Part shown: positions 10,581 through 21,889 of the stretch, one piece after another
How the letters are laid out: every line of letters starts with the position of its first letter
Numbering within the stretch: position 1 is the stretch's first letter
Source: Punctularia strigosozonata HHB-11173 SS5
Taxonomy: Eukaryota > Basidiomycota > Agaricomycetes > Corticiales > Punctulariaceae
Assembly: GCF_000264995.1 (NCBI RefSeq)
Contig: NW_006767434.1
Location: 1,147,725 to 1,211,724, forward strand
Direction of reading: 5' to 3'
DNA length: 64,000 nt
Notes under the pieces: generated by a model
What the model saw: only the letters and a program-made list of their open reading frames with translations
Told to the model about the DNA's origin: nothing
The model's database searches: none
Translations under genes and position numbers: made by a program

Positions 10581-13500
10581 ATGCTACCGAACCGCAAGTC
10601 TGGTTGGCTCATCTCGGCGCGCCCAGCGTCGCTTAGTCGACCGCTCGACGAGCAGACGTCGACACCGAGGCTTCTGCACTCCTTGGAACAGAAAACCAAC
10701 TCTATCTTGTCCTTGATTGCGGACGAGAACTACATTTACAGTGGCAGCCAGAGCTCGAATATATCGGTATGTGGTGTTAAGCCAAGGGTCGTCAGCCGTG
10801 ACTCATTGGAGGTCCAGGTTTGGGATAAGCAGACATTTACGCTCAAGGCGACTCTGCGGGGTCACACAGGAAGCGTGCTATGGTTGGAGTATGCGTCGGA
10901 TCGGAAATGGTTGTTCAGCTCGTCAGGTTCGTCCTGCGATGCTATGAGTTGTGTGACACCGTCTTGAATCGACATCCGGCTATAGGTGATGCAACGATCC
11001 GGGTGTGGTGCACGCGGGCGCTTGTCCCACTATACGTTATCAACCCGCATCTCGAGACCGATGCGGGCGACCTATTCTCCCTAGCATGGTCAGTCTATGT
11101 GTCGGACTACATGGAACTCTAAATTAATGCATGCAATCGCATGTATAGGTCATCCAAGCTCCAAACCCTATATGTCGGATGTCAAAACACGTCCCTACAG
11201 TGGTTCAATTTCAATGCCTCGCAGAGCTCCCCGGAAAGCTCTATTATACACTCTTCCACGCATTCCAGCATATCAATCGCAGGCTCGTCCGGCTCTGGCA
11301 CGTCCACTCCTAGCCGTAAAGCGCACAAATTTTTCGATTCGTATCCTCAATATGAGCGGCGATCGGCAGACGTGTACGCCATGAACGGTATCGCGGCGTC
11401 GCTTCCTCTCAGTTCTTCGGAAGGCTGCATACAACTGTCGGCCCCTCCAGTAGCGAAGAGTGTTTTGCAGATACCACCCTCGGACGTGATTGAATCAGCG
11501 CATTACGGATACATATATTGCATGGCGCTCATGCCCAGTACGAGAGAGGGATCTGATGACCACCAGCATGGTATGGCTCGCGAAGAGGAGCTATTGGTCA
11601 CTGGAAGTGGTGACGAATCCTTCAAGGTATCTGATATATCCACCAGCATATCAGCAGATGAGCTCAAATAATCACCTAGGTCTGGAAGATCACTTCTGAG
11701 GGCCCTGAACATCTCCATTCGTATGAGTGTGCCCAAGGCGCGGTTCTCTCCATTGTGACCCGTGGAGATACCATATTTGCAGGTTTGCAGGGTGGAAGTG
11801 TTGTGGTATGGGACTTGGAGACGAAAACGCTTGTCCGAACCGTATTTGTTCAAGAGGTGATTTCTACCTATGTTTTGTTTGGAAAACCTCCCCTTGACGT
11901 GATCATCGATAGAATGTGGATGTGCTTGCTCTATCTCTCCTTCACTCCGATCTATACACCTGCTCGGCGAACGGAGAAGTGCAGGTGCGTCGACTCCTTC
12001 ATGAGGAGTATTGAATCGTTGAGCAATATACCGTTAGCGCTGGTCTGCGTCTTTCGATCGTACAGCATCCTGGAATGCGCACGACGGGATCATCCTCTCA
12101 TCTGTGATCATTCAACGGCACAAATCTGAGGATGACGGAAGCGGTTATGCTCTTGTCACAGGCGCGAACGATGGGTATATCAAGGTACGAAAACCATACT
12201 CCACAATGCGAATTGGTCTGACTGTTCGCCTGCAGGTATGGCATACAGAGCCTCCCGCGAGGTTCGCCGTAGACGCAAACCTAAATGGTGCTTGCGACGA
12301 CGAATGTCCCGACACGAGGACCATGAACGGTATGTCAACCTCGTACACATCCACTTTTACTGCTGTGCTTACCAATATGCCCCGTTGCCTTAGACACCAT
12401 GGTGTACGCTCTCACCAAATTCATTTCCATTGCCTCCGTTTCGGGAAAGCCCTCCCACAAAGAAGACTGCAGACAAGCCGCCATCTGGCTGAAAAAATGC
12501 TTGAGTCAACTCGGTGCAGAATCCATGCTTGTACGTTCACGAGTAATAGCACGCCCGCAAAGAATAATCAATGATATCGACACAGGTGCCTACGGGTGAG
12601 GATACGAATCCCCTGGTTTTGGCAACATTCAGGGGCGCTCAGAGCGAAAAACGGCGTCCGAGGGTACTATTCTATGGGCAAGTCCACCTTCACTCCCATT
12701 TGTCGAATTTTGGACCTCAACCCTGTCGACTCATCTAGACATTACGACGTGATCCCCGCGCCGCCTCGCGGATGGCAATATCCGCCGTTCGAGCTCACGC
12801 CCGTAAATGGTCGCTTGTACGGTCGCGGGGTCACGGATAACAAGGGCCCTATCATGGCGGTTGCCTGCGCCGCGGCGGAGCTATTGATGAAGAGAGAGTT
12901 GGAGGTTGATTTGGTGATGTGTGTAGAGGGCGAGGAGGAAAGCGGGAGCCGGGGCTTTGGGGAGGCTGTGCGGAGACGTAGGGTGGGCGTCATCGCGTAC
13001 ATGCTACAAGTGGTGCTATGCTCACGGTTCTGGTTGACCAGGATGTGATCGGAGACGTGGACGCTATCTTGATCAGGTCAGTCATTGCACTTATTGCGCC
13101 TTCCTAATCTGACGTGATCCGAACAGCAACTCAACCTGGATTGCGGAGGATCCTCCCTGTATCACATACGGTCTACGAGGGGTCGTGCATTGCAGCGTCG
13201 AGGTCAGTTTAGCGGCGAAGTGCTCGACTCGTCTGACGACGAGCTCGACTAGATCAGCAGCCATAGTCCTGATCTGCACTCCGGTGTAGACGGAGGCTCG
13301 GTCCCAGAACCGATGTTAGATTTGTGAGTGTTGTACCCACCTTGCCAATTACGGCAGGAGCGACGGATGCTCACGCCTGTATACCATAGAGTTAATCTTC
13401 TGGCGACTTTGATTGATCGGCAGCGGAAGGTTCTGGTCCCCAAATTCTGTGCGTACGCACTGTTCTCGATGGCTATCTCGGATTTGAATCACGTTCCGTA

Positions 13501-14334
13501 GACGACAGTGTTCGTCCACCAACAGAGGACGAGACTCAGTTGTACCGCCGGATTTCTGCCATTGTTCAACAACCGACTTCGTGGCTGAGTTCTCGTTGGA
13601 GGGAACCGAGCTTGACTGTTCACAACGTCGAAGTTTCTGGACCTAGAAGTGGGTTATTCGATCATGATTCACTCCATGAAGCTGAAGGAGAGAAAGTGCA
13701 GACTCTACTGTTATTCCATCGACGGTTAAAGCGCAAGTATCGGTGCGAATAGTACCCGATCAAGATCTGGAAACGATAGCACGCTCGCTCTGCGAACACC
13801 TGGAGACGTCCTTCAAGGAACTTGATTCTCCCAATCAGCTCGATGTCGGTCTTTTCCCCCTTGCCCTTTGGTGTCGTCATAGATGAACTTGCCACTAACC
13901 TTGGCTGCAACGTCTTCCAGGTCAATATCACACATAAAGCGGATTGGTGGCTTGGAAACCTGGATGACAGATGGTTCAAGGCTTTGGAACGGTCTGTGAG
14001 GGATGAGTGGGGCGTCGAGCCCCTCAGGATACGCGAAGGAGGGGTGAGTCAGATCCTCAATTCCTGTGAGCTGTATATTGCGCTAACCCCACATGGGCCG
14101 TTAGTCTATACCTTCCGTCCCTTGGCTCGAAAAGGAGTTTGGTTGTCACGCGCTTCATTTGCCATTGGGCCAGAGCACGGTGAGCTACGCCAATTCACGG
14201 TCCGTGATCTTGTGCTCACCGTCATGCAATAGGACCAAGCCCATCTCCCCAACGAGAACATCTCTTTATCCAATCTCCAACGTGGAAAATCTGTTATAGA
14301 ACGCTTTCTGCTCGCTGTCGCCAGTGATGAGTGA
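10581..14334 (+). CDS. DUG2: DUG2-like WD40-M20 metallopeptidase (glutathione degradation)
   Basis: At least 17 short exons can be followed. Well-placed ones include 10581-10766, 10818-10926, 10986-11088, 11149-11626, 11680-11856, 11913-11984, 12038-12184, 12236-12329, 12394-12530, 12586-12677, 12739-12982 and 13042-13076. The last exons run to the TGA at 14332-14334. The N-terminal 450 or so residues are WD40 repeats (LYTCSANGEVQRW, GANDGYIKVW). The rest is an M20 peptidase with the metal-binding YGHYDVIPAPP, GRGVTDNKG, EGEEESGS and DLHSGVDGG segments. This fusion is the hallmark of DUG2, which acts with Dug3 to cut the gamma-glutamyl bond of glutathione in the cytosol. One intron, 12678-12738, begins GC rather than GT. 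I saw no break in the frame. The start is the first in-frame ATG and could move if a leader exon exists. Confidence 0.9.
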
Positions 14335-14464
14335 GCTATAATTCATTAGCCGATAGAGGGCCTGTACCACATTTTTAAGTCTGTTTCGCGATACGAGAAG
14401 AACTAGTAGATCGACGTGTGAGCCGTCGGGATGTTCGACTCATTCAAGGTAGATAGGTAGGTAT

Positions 14465-14550
14465 ATTACCGGGCACGGTCCCTAAACAGGAACAGCCCTA
14501 CACTCTTTTGGGACCGTGCCGGGTAATACCATACCATACCATACCATACC
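14465..14550. repeat. 63-bp inverted-repeat element plus ATACC microsatellite
   Basis: ATTACCGGGCACGGTCCC at 14465 and its near-perfect complement ending at 14527 enclose a short loop. This makes a MITE-like hairpin. It sits in GGTA/TACC-type simple repeats: GGTAGATAGGTAGGTA before it and repeated ATACC after it, to 14550. A second copy, missing one arm, lies in opposite orientation at 51274-51350 with the same simple-repeat flank. Confidence 0.75.
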
Positions 14551-15109
14551 GGTGTTTCGCGGCTTTTGTGGACGCCGACACACCGCTACGCACCGGGTGG
14601 AAAAGTATCTAAGTATACATGTAGTACGCTATGTCGTACTACAACGTTCGGAGCTCGAGTCACATAAATGATACTACCTGTCATAGTCCGCGAGAGCTAT
14701 CTATTCAATACATTCGTCAATGTCAGGCTCGTCTGGGTCCTCGGGATCATGCAGGCTCGAAATCGGCATCGTCTCGGTGTACCGTTACGGAAGTCACCAG
14801 TCAAGTACGACATTGCCTCCACAGTCCAGATACGTCAACTCTGCCCTACATGCGGGTTCAGTGTCGACAACGGGAGCTTTTACGGATCCTAATTCGGTGC
14901 TAGCATGTAGGTAGGGAAAACCCTGAGTGTACATATCGTCAGTCCCCTAACCGTGATTTCCTTTCTTGGGGTTCCGTGGTATGCATCGCGCCGTTCGTGC
15001 TTTACTTTGGCCGCCACTACCTTCTTCCTAACTCGTGCGCATCGAACAGAAATTCGTTGGAGTTTACTCGCTCTGATTGCTCTGGAATTGGGTCACTCAT
15101 CTGCAAGGA
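14551..15109. other. Non-coding region before F-box gene A
   Basis: I see no gene. It presumably holds the promoter and 5' UTR of the F-box gene starting at 15110. Confidence 0.45.
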
Positions 15110-16338
15110 ATGGGGTCAGCTCGGGTTCCTCAAGAGATTTGGGATCGGATCCTCGAAGTCGTCGACTCGGACGATGGGAACGCCACTTTGCGCGCTTGTT
15201 CGTTAACGTGTCGGAGATGGGTCGATGCAAGTCAGAGACGACTATTTACAGACCCGATTCCGAGGGGAGCTTATCGAATAGAAGTGGTCAATCTCCGTGC
15301 CGAACATCTCTGCCGTACCCTGAGCGAATCCCCGCATCTGCGGGCTTTCGTTACGGTGCTGGCGATTCCGGTCCGATACCTTGCTCGATTCCTCGAACAA
15401 CATCTCCCGAATATCCAAGATCTGCACCTTCGTGGCGTGAACAAACCGGACGACTGCGATATCCCTGAGGGAGTCACGCTGGCCGCTTTCCCTCGTCTTC
15501 TTGGTCTTCACCTCAACGCAATCACGCTCCTTCCCTCCAGATTCCTTGCGTTGATTGAGTCCGCTCCCCATATAAATCATCTTGGTTTTCGTAGTGTCTT
15601 TTGGTGGGACAGAGACGGCGAGTCGGAGCGCTTTCCATCGTCGCCAAATGGTGCAGCCAAACCTCGGTTGACAGGGTTGGAGATCGAGGAACGTCCCGTG
15701 GCCGACACGTTGGAACACTTGGCAGCTCTTGCTGTTCGTGGATACTTCGTTCTCGCGCTCGAGCAGCTGTCACTGCCGGTCGGCCTGTCTGAGCCGTGGT
15801 TCACGGTGTCGCAAGAGCTCCCCCTGCAGCACTGCAGCATGCTTCGTTCACTCCGGATAACCAACTACGAGGATATAAGAATGGATTCTCGCCGGCGTGA
15901 GTCTTCGAAGTTGCGTATGACAGGTATACTATCCATATGCTGATCTCTGCGATCTCAGCGCCCTTCGACTTTTCAGATATGGTCTATCTTGAAGAGATTA
16001 GCATCACCATGATGATGCAGTTCGGCACATACATGGAGATTCTCCCTCATATCGTCAGTTCGCTCGAAACCATCAAGTCTCGCTCCTTCCGGTCCCTTGT
16101 GATCAGTATCCTCGCCCCAGGGGTACTTCTGTCCTATTGCTTGCCCGATATCGGGTCCGCCTTTACCGATGTGGGCATCGAACAGCTCTCGGAGCTACAC
16201 GTTAGGTACTGTCGGAAATCGCCCCCCGGCGGCGATTACACCGATTCGGACTTGATCAGAGAGCACTTCGGAGTGCTCATGCAGCGGGGGCTTGTGGTGA
16301 AACTGTTCAAGGAAGCAGAAGAGTTGTTGTATTATTAG
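15110..16338 (+). CDS. F-box protein A (388 aa)
   Basis: Two exons, 15110-15896 and 15959-16338, join in frame through a 62-bp GT..AG intron. Residues about 5-45 form an F-box (VPQEIWDRILEVVDSDD, then LTCRRWVDASQRRLF), the part that docks on Skp1 in SCF ubiquitin ligases. The rest is a Leu-rich region with repeated hydrophobic strands (LPNIQDLHLRG, FPRLLGLHLNAI, LEQLSLPVG), as in the many expanded F-box families of Agaricomycetes. The target is unknown. The gene at 31536-32874 is a clear paralogue with the same exon structure and intron position. I chose ATG 15110 because the F-box begins directly after it; a longer frame opens upstream without conserved sequence. Confidence 0.8.
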
Positions 16339-17479
16339 CTTCATATCAGCACCGGAAAGTGTTGTGCGCCGTTCTTGTTTGCCCGTATGCTCATTCACTT
16401 GACTACGTTCCGATGCGGCATCTCTCGACCCATTGCAAATGTGTAGGTAGCACCCGTCAAGTTTGTATAAACTGGAGAGTGGATGACTATCCGTAAGATC
16501 TGGAGCGACAGAAACACAGAATAAACGCTTCAAGCCCCGACCTGTAGGATATGCTGTAATTTTATGCTCCCGTACGGCACTGCAAGCGTGGGGTGGAAAC
16601 AGGCATATTAAACCGCGGAGGTCCGTTGAGAAGAGCCGAGCAGCGAATGAGAGGGCGAGAAAGTCACGTGAATGACAAATTCAAGTCTGTAAACGGGCAT
16701 TCTGGTCTGGAAGGGGGGGTCGACCCCCCTCTCCAGATTAAAGGTCTGTACGACGCCCCCTGTATTCCGACAACTTGGCTCGACAATGCCGAAAAATCGG
16801 CATGGCTCGCTTAGTGGATTTGTAAGCAAAATCTATTCTATTCAGCCTTACAGATCCTTACGGATAGTCACCCAGTACTAGTATGCTACAGATCTGGATG
16901 TGATTCTGGAGGGAGAACATGGCCTCGGACATTTTTCCTCGGGTTCCATCGCCAATGTTTGATAGTGCAACGTTCAACACTCACTACTGACAAAACACTC
17001 TATCACAGAAAACCTGTCCGCGAATCAGCAACAATCTCCCGTGATGAGTGCGCTCAATGCTATATCGGACACGAAGTCATTGAAATCGCGAGCTTTAGTC
17101 GCATTGAATAAGTACAGCGTTCCCCCGACTTCAAACCAATAGATGGAATCCCCCATGGATATCGGATATCCGCAACTCAAGCGTAGGAGAGCTGAAGGTG
17201 GGATATATGATTGTCGCGAGTGACTAGAGGTCCAGCCCCCAAGGTGTCCGCGTTTGCATATCGAATGATCATGTCCCTGTCGATGAACTCATAGAAAAAT
17301 TGAAACTCGCATGAGCCCATGGCCACGTGTGCGTGATTCAGTATATCAGGTGATCACTTCAGTGCAACTTGGCGACACGTAGCCGACACGTCCATACCGA
17401 AGCCATAGAAGATGTTCTTGCATTTGCTGGCGATTGTAACAACTTGTTCTGTCTCTCCTTACCACACTCCGGGTCTGCC
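16339..17479. other. Intergenic region with a 16-bp G/C palindrome
   Basis: I see no gene. GGGGGGTCGACCCCCC at 16714-16729 is a perfect palindrome, flanked by CTGG and CCAG arms that extend a cruciform-capable structure. The region just before 17480 should include the HUT1 promoter. Confidence 0.5.
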
Positions 17480-19113
17480 ATGTCGATTGCTAGGTTTGTC
17501 GTGAGTATTTGTGATTGCGGCAAACCACTTACAGACGGTTCACAGGCTGGCGTTATGCATCGTCGGCGTATATTCGATGTTCCTGGTATGAGCTCTTTAT
17601 CGATACGGTCGCGAGAAATTGCAACTCAAGAAAGGACACTTAGCTATGGGCAGTAGCACAGGAACGACGTGCGTGATCGTATCACTGGATGAATTCGCCG
17701 CTTGACAATCTCATGCCATTACTTAGTATCCGTCCCCTTCGAGAGGATAGATGGCTCCGGAGCCGACAAGTTCAAGTCTCCCCTAGTACTTGGCACGGTT
17801 CAAAGTGCACTGAGTGCACTGACTGCCCTTCTGTATCTCGTCCTCCGCCGGAAGGCGGGCGATGACCTCAGGCATACGCTGGGCCTGGGCGCTCCCTCGT
17901 CTCCGCCCCAAACAGCGAGATCTAGCGCGCCCGAAAAGTCTGGCAACGGAACCGCGAACGGTATCTCGAACGGACATGCTCACAAGAAACACACCGAGGA
18001 CCCCAACCTCCGCTATTCGACCTCCTCCCTCCTCGCGCGTTACGCCCAATGCGCCCTCTTCATCACCGCCGCCGCACCATTCGGTTTCGCCGCACTCTCC
18101 CACATATCCTACCCGACGATGGTCCTCGGCAAGTCCTGCAAGCTGGTGCCCGTCATGCTCATGAACGTCGTGCTCTACCGTCGCAAGTTCGCGGGGTATA
18201 AGTATGTAGTGGTAACGATGGTCACTGCGGGGATCACCGCCTTCATGTACTTCGGCGACCAGAAGAAGGCGAAGGGAGGCCACGGTGGCCGAGGCAGCGC
18301 CGCCTCCGGAGGAGCTTATGCGAACCTCATCGGAACGACATACCTATTGATAAACCTAGCAATCGACGGGGCGACCAACAGCACGCAAGATGAGATTTTT
18401 GCGAGGTACCGCGTTAACGGACAGCAGATGATGCTTTGGATCAACTTGTTTTCTACCGTGCTCACGACGGTCATTGCCATGATACCCCTCCCCTATATAC
18501 CCGTTCTGCACGAGGTAAGCACCATTTCCACAAAAACGAGTCGCCATCCGATAACGACGTCCTTTTGTTGATGTTGTGATGATCAGGGCCCCGCAGGCCA
18601 GTCAGAACTTGATGCCACGCTCGCATTTTTGCAGACGCACCCAAGCCTTCTTACGCCGCTCTTCCAATTCGCTATCACAGGGGCGCTCGGCCAGATCTTC
18701 ATCTTCGAGACCCTCCAACATTTCGGCAGTTTGACGCTAGTGTAAGTGTCCTCTCTTCACCCGTTTCCATCGATCTCTGACTTTGCTTGCACACTTTGCA
18801 TAGCACAATCACCCTGACACGTAAGCTGTTCACGATGGTGCTATCCGTCGTGCTTTATAAGCACAAACTCACCCTTGGCCAATGGGCTGGTGCTGCAATC
18901 GTCTTCGCTGGCATATCTGTGGAGGCTTGGGTTAAACGGAGAGGTGAGTCAGATTGCTACTTCGGTCATGCGTTCGTTGCCCACGCGAGCATTCCGCCTC
19001 TGTATTTTGACATCATATGAATAATCGCTGACGCCTTGTTCATCTCAACTCTAGAGGTGCATGCGAAGAGGGTCATACAGGAGAAAGAAAAGGCGAAGAT
19101 AAAAACCCTGTGA
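17480..19113 (+). CDS. HUT1: HUT1-type UDP-galactose transporter of the ER
   Basis: Seven exons fit: 17480-17493, 17546-17585, 17644-17668, 17727-18514, 18587-18741, 18804-18943 and 19055-19113. They give 406 aa with every junction in frame. The N terminus [20 protein letters not shown] runs into [14 protein letters not shown], the start of HUT1/SLC35B1 transporters. Eight to ten hydrophobic helices follow, with the family segments [19 protein letters not shown] and [19 protein letters not shown]. The C terminus KIKTL is a KXKXX dilysine signal that retrieves membrane proteins to the ER. A Ser/Gly/His-rich loop of about 60 residues after the second helix is longer than usual. In the family the protein moves nucleotide sugars across the ER membrane. 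The first exon has only 14 nt; its donor GTTTGT is non-consensus but restores the conserved N terminus. Confidence 0.9.
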
Positions 19114-20032
19114 CCCCTCGTATCGTATTAATAATAGATGAATTGTGAAGGATAAATCTGCAAATGTGAAGCCAACGAAATCAGGGCTGAAACAGCGGGT
19201 ACAGCACGAACGCTGTGGGGTCACGACTCTGAGAACGCAGTCCATGGCAGTCATGGGAATGATCCACGAAACGGATACCTGTCTGGAGCTGAAGCGGTGC
19301 GATCCCGTTGCCCACTCGCAAGACCCTGAACCAAAACATACCTCTCCTCTAGCACATGTCCGCGACGTCAAAATAGCATGCTACGATACCCCCGAAATGC
19401 GAGATTATCACCCCACTTGATGTTGGTTGCACAGGCTCATGCCGTCTCAAAGCCCTTTGGTTCCCGAATCACTCACCTTCTCCACTAGTGCTAAGTCTGG
19501 TTTTAGCATGATCATCACCATCGTAGAAGATCACCTTCTCATGATGCTCCAGCATCAATAATGTATGGGAAGATTCAGTTGTAAACCGGGACTTGGTACG
19601 GACGGGCGTGAACGCCTGTCTTCGATCCGGGATTGCCATTCGCCAAGTCCGGTAACGAATCAGTCCCGCTTCTTGCTGTGTATACGGGCGCATCAACGCC
19701 GTGCTGATTTGAGGGGGGCTTAAAGCGAGGTATATCGTGCTGGATTTCTATTTGCATATGAGGTGTGTTCACTGTACCCTTTGCACACCCGATGGGAGCA
19801 CAGCCGGGCAATGTTACTGCTCTTACGGGGTAACAGTTACTTGGCCGACCGAAACGGATTGCCTTCGGGGCGCGGGGACTGCACGATCTTCTTGGCATCT
19901 TGCCGTTCAGCGCTCAGCCCCGGGTCTTGATAGAAGACGCCGAAATCATGTTCGGTCATATAACGGCCCACACTCCGTCGAGTGAGGAAGGTGCGCCCAC
20001 TCTTGCTACCCAAGGCTGAGCCTCGAGCAACG
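19114..20032. other. Intergenic region
   Basis: I see no recognisable gene in about 900 bp. Short frames on both strands lack protein-like pattern. The 3' UTR of HUT1 and the promoter of the next gene should lie here. Confidence 0.5.
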
Positions 20033-21624
20033 ATGTCGGGTCTTGACTCACCGGTTATTGAGCTTTCCTCGATCGTCGTTGAGTCGTCGATTTACGGTAT
20101 GTTGCTACCAAGCTAGTCTCCTATTTCAATTATTCAAGTTCGGATATCATATTTTACAGGGTTATTTTTTGTTGCATTTCTTGCATGTCATTACGTGCTC
20201 CTTTCACGACGGCGTACTCGGTTTCAGGGGAAGTTGCACCTGAAGACCCCTGATGTCAACTGGGCTCTGTTAGTGCTTGCAATTATCACCTTCATGCTCG
20301 TCTCAGTGGTAAGTGCTGGGCTCTATGAATGCCGAAACGAGTTCATCCCCGTTGTTAGCATTGGTCGCTAGACATCATGAGGCTGATCAGGGCCTTCATA
20401 CAAACCCCTGCACAACAGGGCATGAGTGGTGCCCAGTGGTACTACGCCGACATTTCCGCCAAGTCGCAGCTTGCCAAGTTATGCATCCTCTTCGTCGAAG
20501 AAAGTCTGGCGGATTCGTTGTTGGTGTGTCTCCCGCCTCGTGAAGGGGGTTACCGCTCATATCGCCATAGGTATGGCGTTTGTGGGTTATATGGAACAAA
20601 AACACGCGTATATGCGCTCTTCCAATATTCACCGTGCTCGGCTGGCTAGGTACTACCCTGTCCGATTCACGTTACATACCAGCGCTGACGCATGAATAGT
20701 TACCTCCATCGGCGAGATTTCTCACCTGGCTGCTCCCATCCGAACTACATCCTTTCATTCCACAGCAGGTTCGTGACGCAGGTCACGCGCCGGAATGCAT
20801 GTCGCTTATATTCTCCGACTCGGCTTGTAGGACAGCACTGGATGAACTCTGCCTTTGCGATGACGTTCACGTAAGTCACTATTGTTTTGCAGTGGGGGGC
20901 GATGCTGAATGGGTGCTGTTGTCATTCAGGACGAACATCTACTGCTCAGGTATGCATGCGTGTGACGACGACGTTCTACGCAGATACTCATCTTCGCCAG
21001 CTTTGATCTCCTGGCGCATTTGGTCCAGTACTCGTGCTATCCGATGTACAAATAAGCAAAGAAGCCATGTAAGACAGCACTCGCGTGACAACTTGTTATG
21101 CCCAGTCTGATCACAGTCGCTTAGCCGCTGCTCGGTATTCTCATAGAGAGCGCCGCTACATACACGTACGTCCATGCTCATGCCACCGGTTCCCTGAGCT
21201 GACTTTCTTCTCTGCAGGGGTATCGCTCTCGCATCATGGATCACCTACGGAGTTAAGACGAGCCTGCAATTCCTCGTCATGAACGCCGTAAGTCGGGCCC
21301 ACTCAACTTCGAGGTTGGATTTGTCCTGACGAGAAGGCGCAGGCGCCTGCCATCATCGGCCTGAACTTCTACCTCGTCGTCATTCGCGTCGGCCTCGGTT
21401 TCGGCTTCCAGCATAGCGACGGCCTTCCGGGGGTGCCACCGCCACCCTCGGGGTTTGCCCGAACCGGTAGCTTGTTGTCGATCATGTCCAAGGTGCCGCC
21501 AATACACGAAAAGATGCCCGTGCAAACATACCCCGACCCTGTCAAACCACCCAGATACGCCCGTGATGAGGACGAGGAAAAGGGGTCAATATACGATATC
21601 TTCAAGGCCTCGCCGTCGACTTGA
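20033..21624 (+). CDS. Multi-pass membrane protein of unknown function
   Basis: The gene is made of many short exons. Clear pieces are MSGLDSPVIELSSIVVESS from 20033, a helix LLVLAIITFMLVSV near 20270, an exon ending ESLADSLL near 20525, LWVIWNKNTRICALPIFTVL near 20575-20650, a TNIYCS..ALISWRIW segment across an intron near 20930-21030, and ASWITYGVKTSLQFLVM near 21240. The last exon runs from the VVIRVGLG segment to the TGA at 21622-21624. The order of hydrophobic helices with a W-R-L-W and an A-L-I-x-W-R-I-W signature matches a very common Agaricomycete family of predicted seven-helix proteins with no assigned role. The C-terminal tail is hydrophilic. Several internal junctions are uncertain, so the gene could carry damage in the middle. 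Confidence 0.6.
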
Positions 21625-21889
21625 AGATCTTCACGATGCCTGAGGGAGCAGGTATCCCTCGGCAACGTATGCTTATACTTGTCATACGATACCCTGGGGA
21701 CCCTCGTTCAGGCCTAATCATACAATCAAGCAAACGAAACGGGCATGTCACTGGTGTTATTTGGTTCGGACTCGCAGGGTCAATCTTCAAAGTCCTCTGT
21801 CATCGTTTTTATCCGTCTTAATATGCTATTATTGCAAAAGTCTACGACGAACAAGCTGTTCTACAACCTGCGATGGAAAAACGGGTTGT

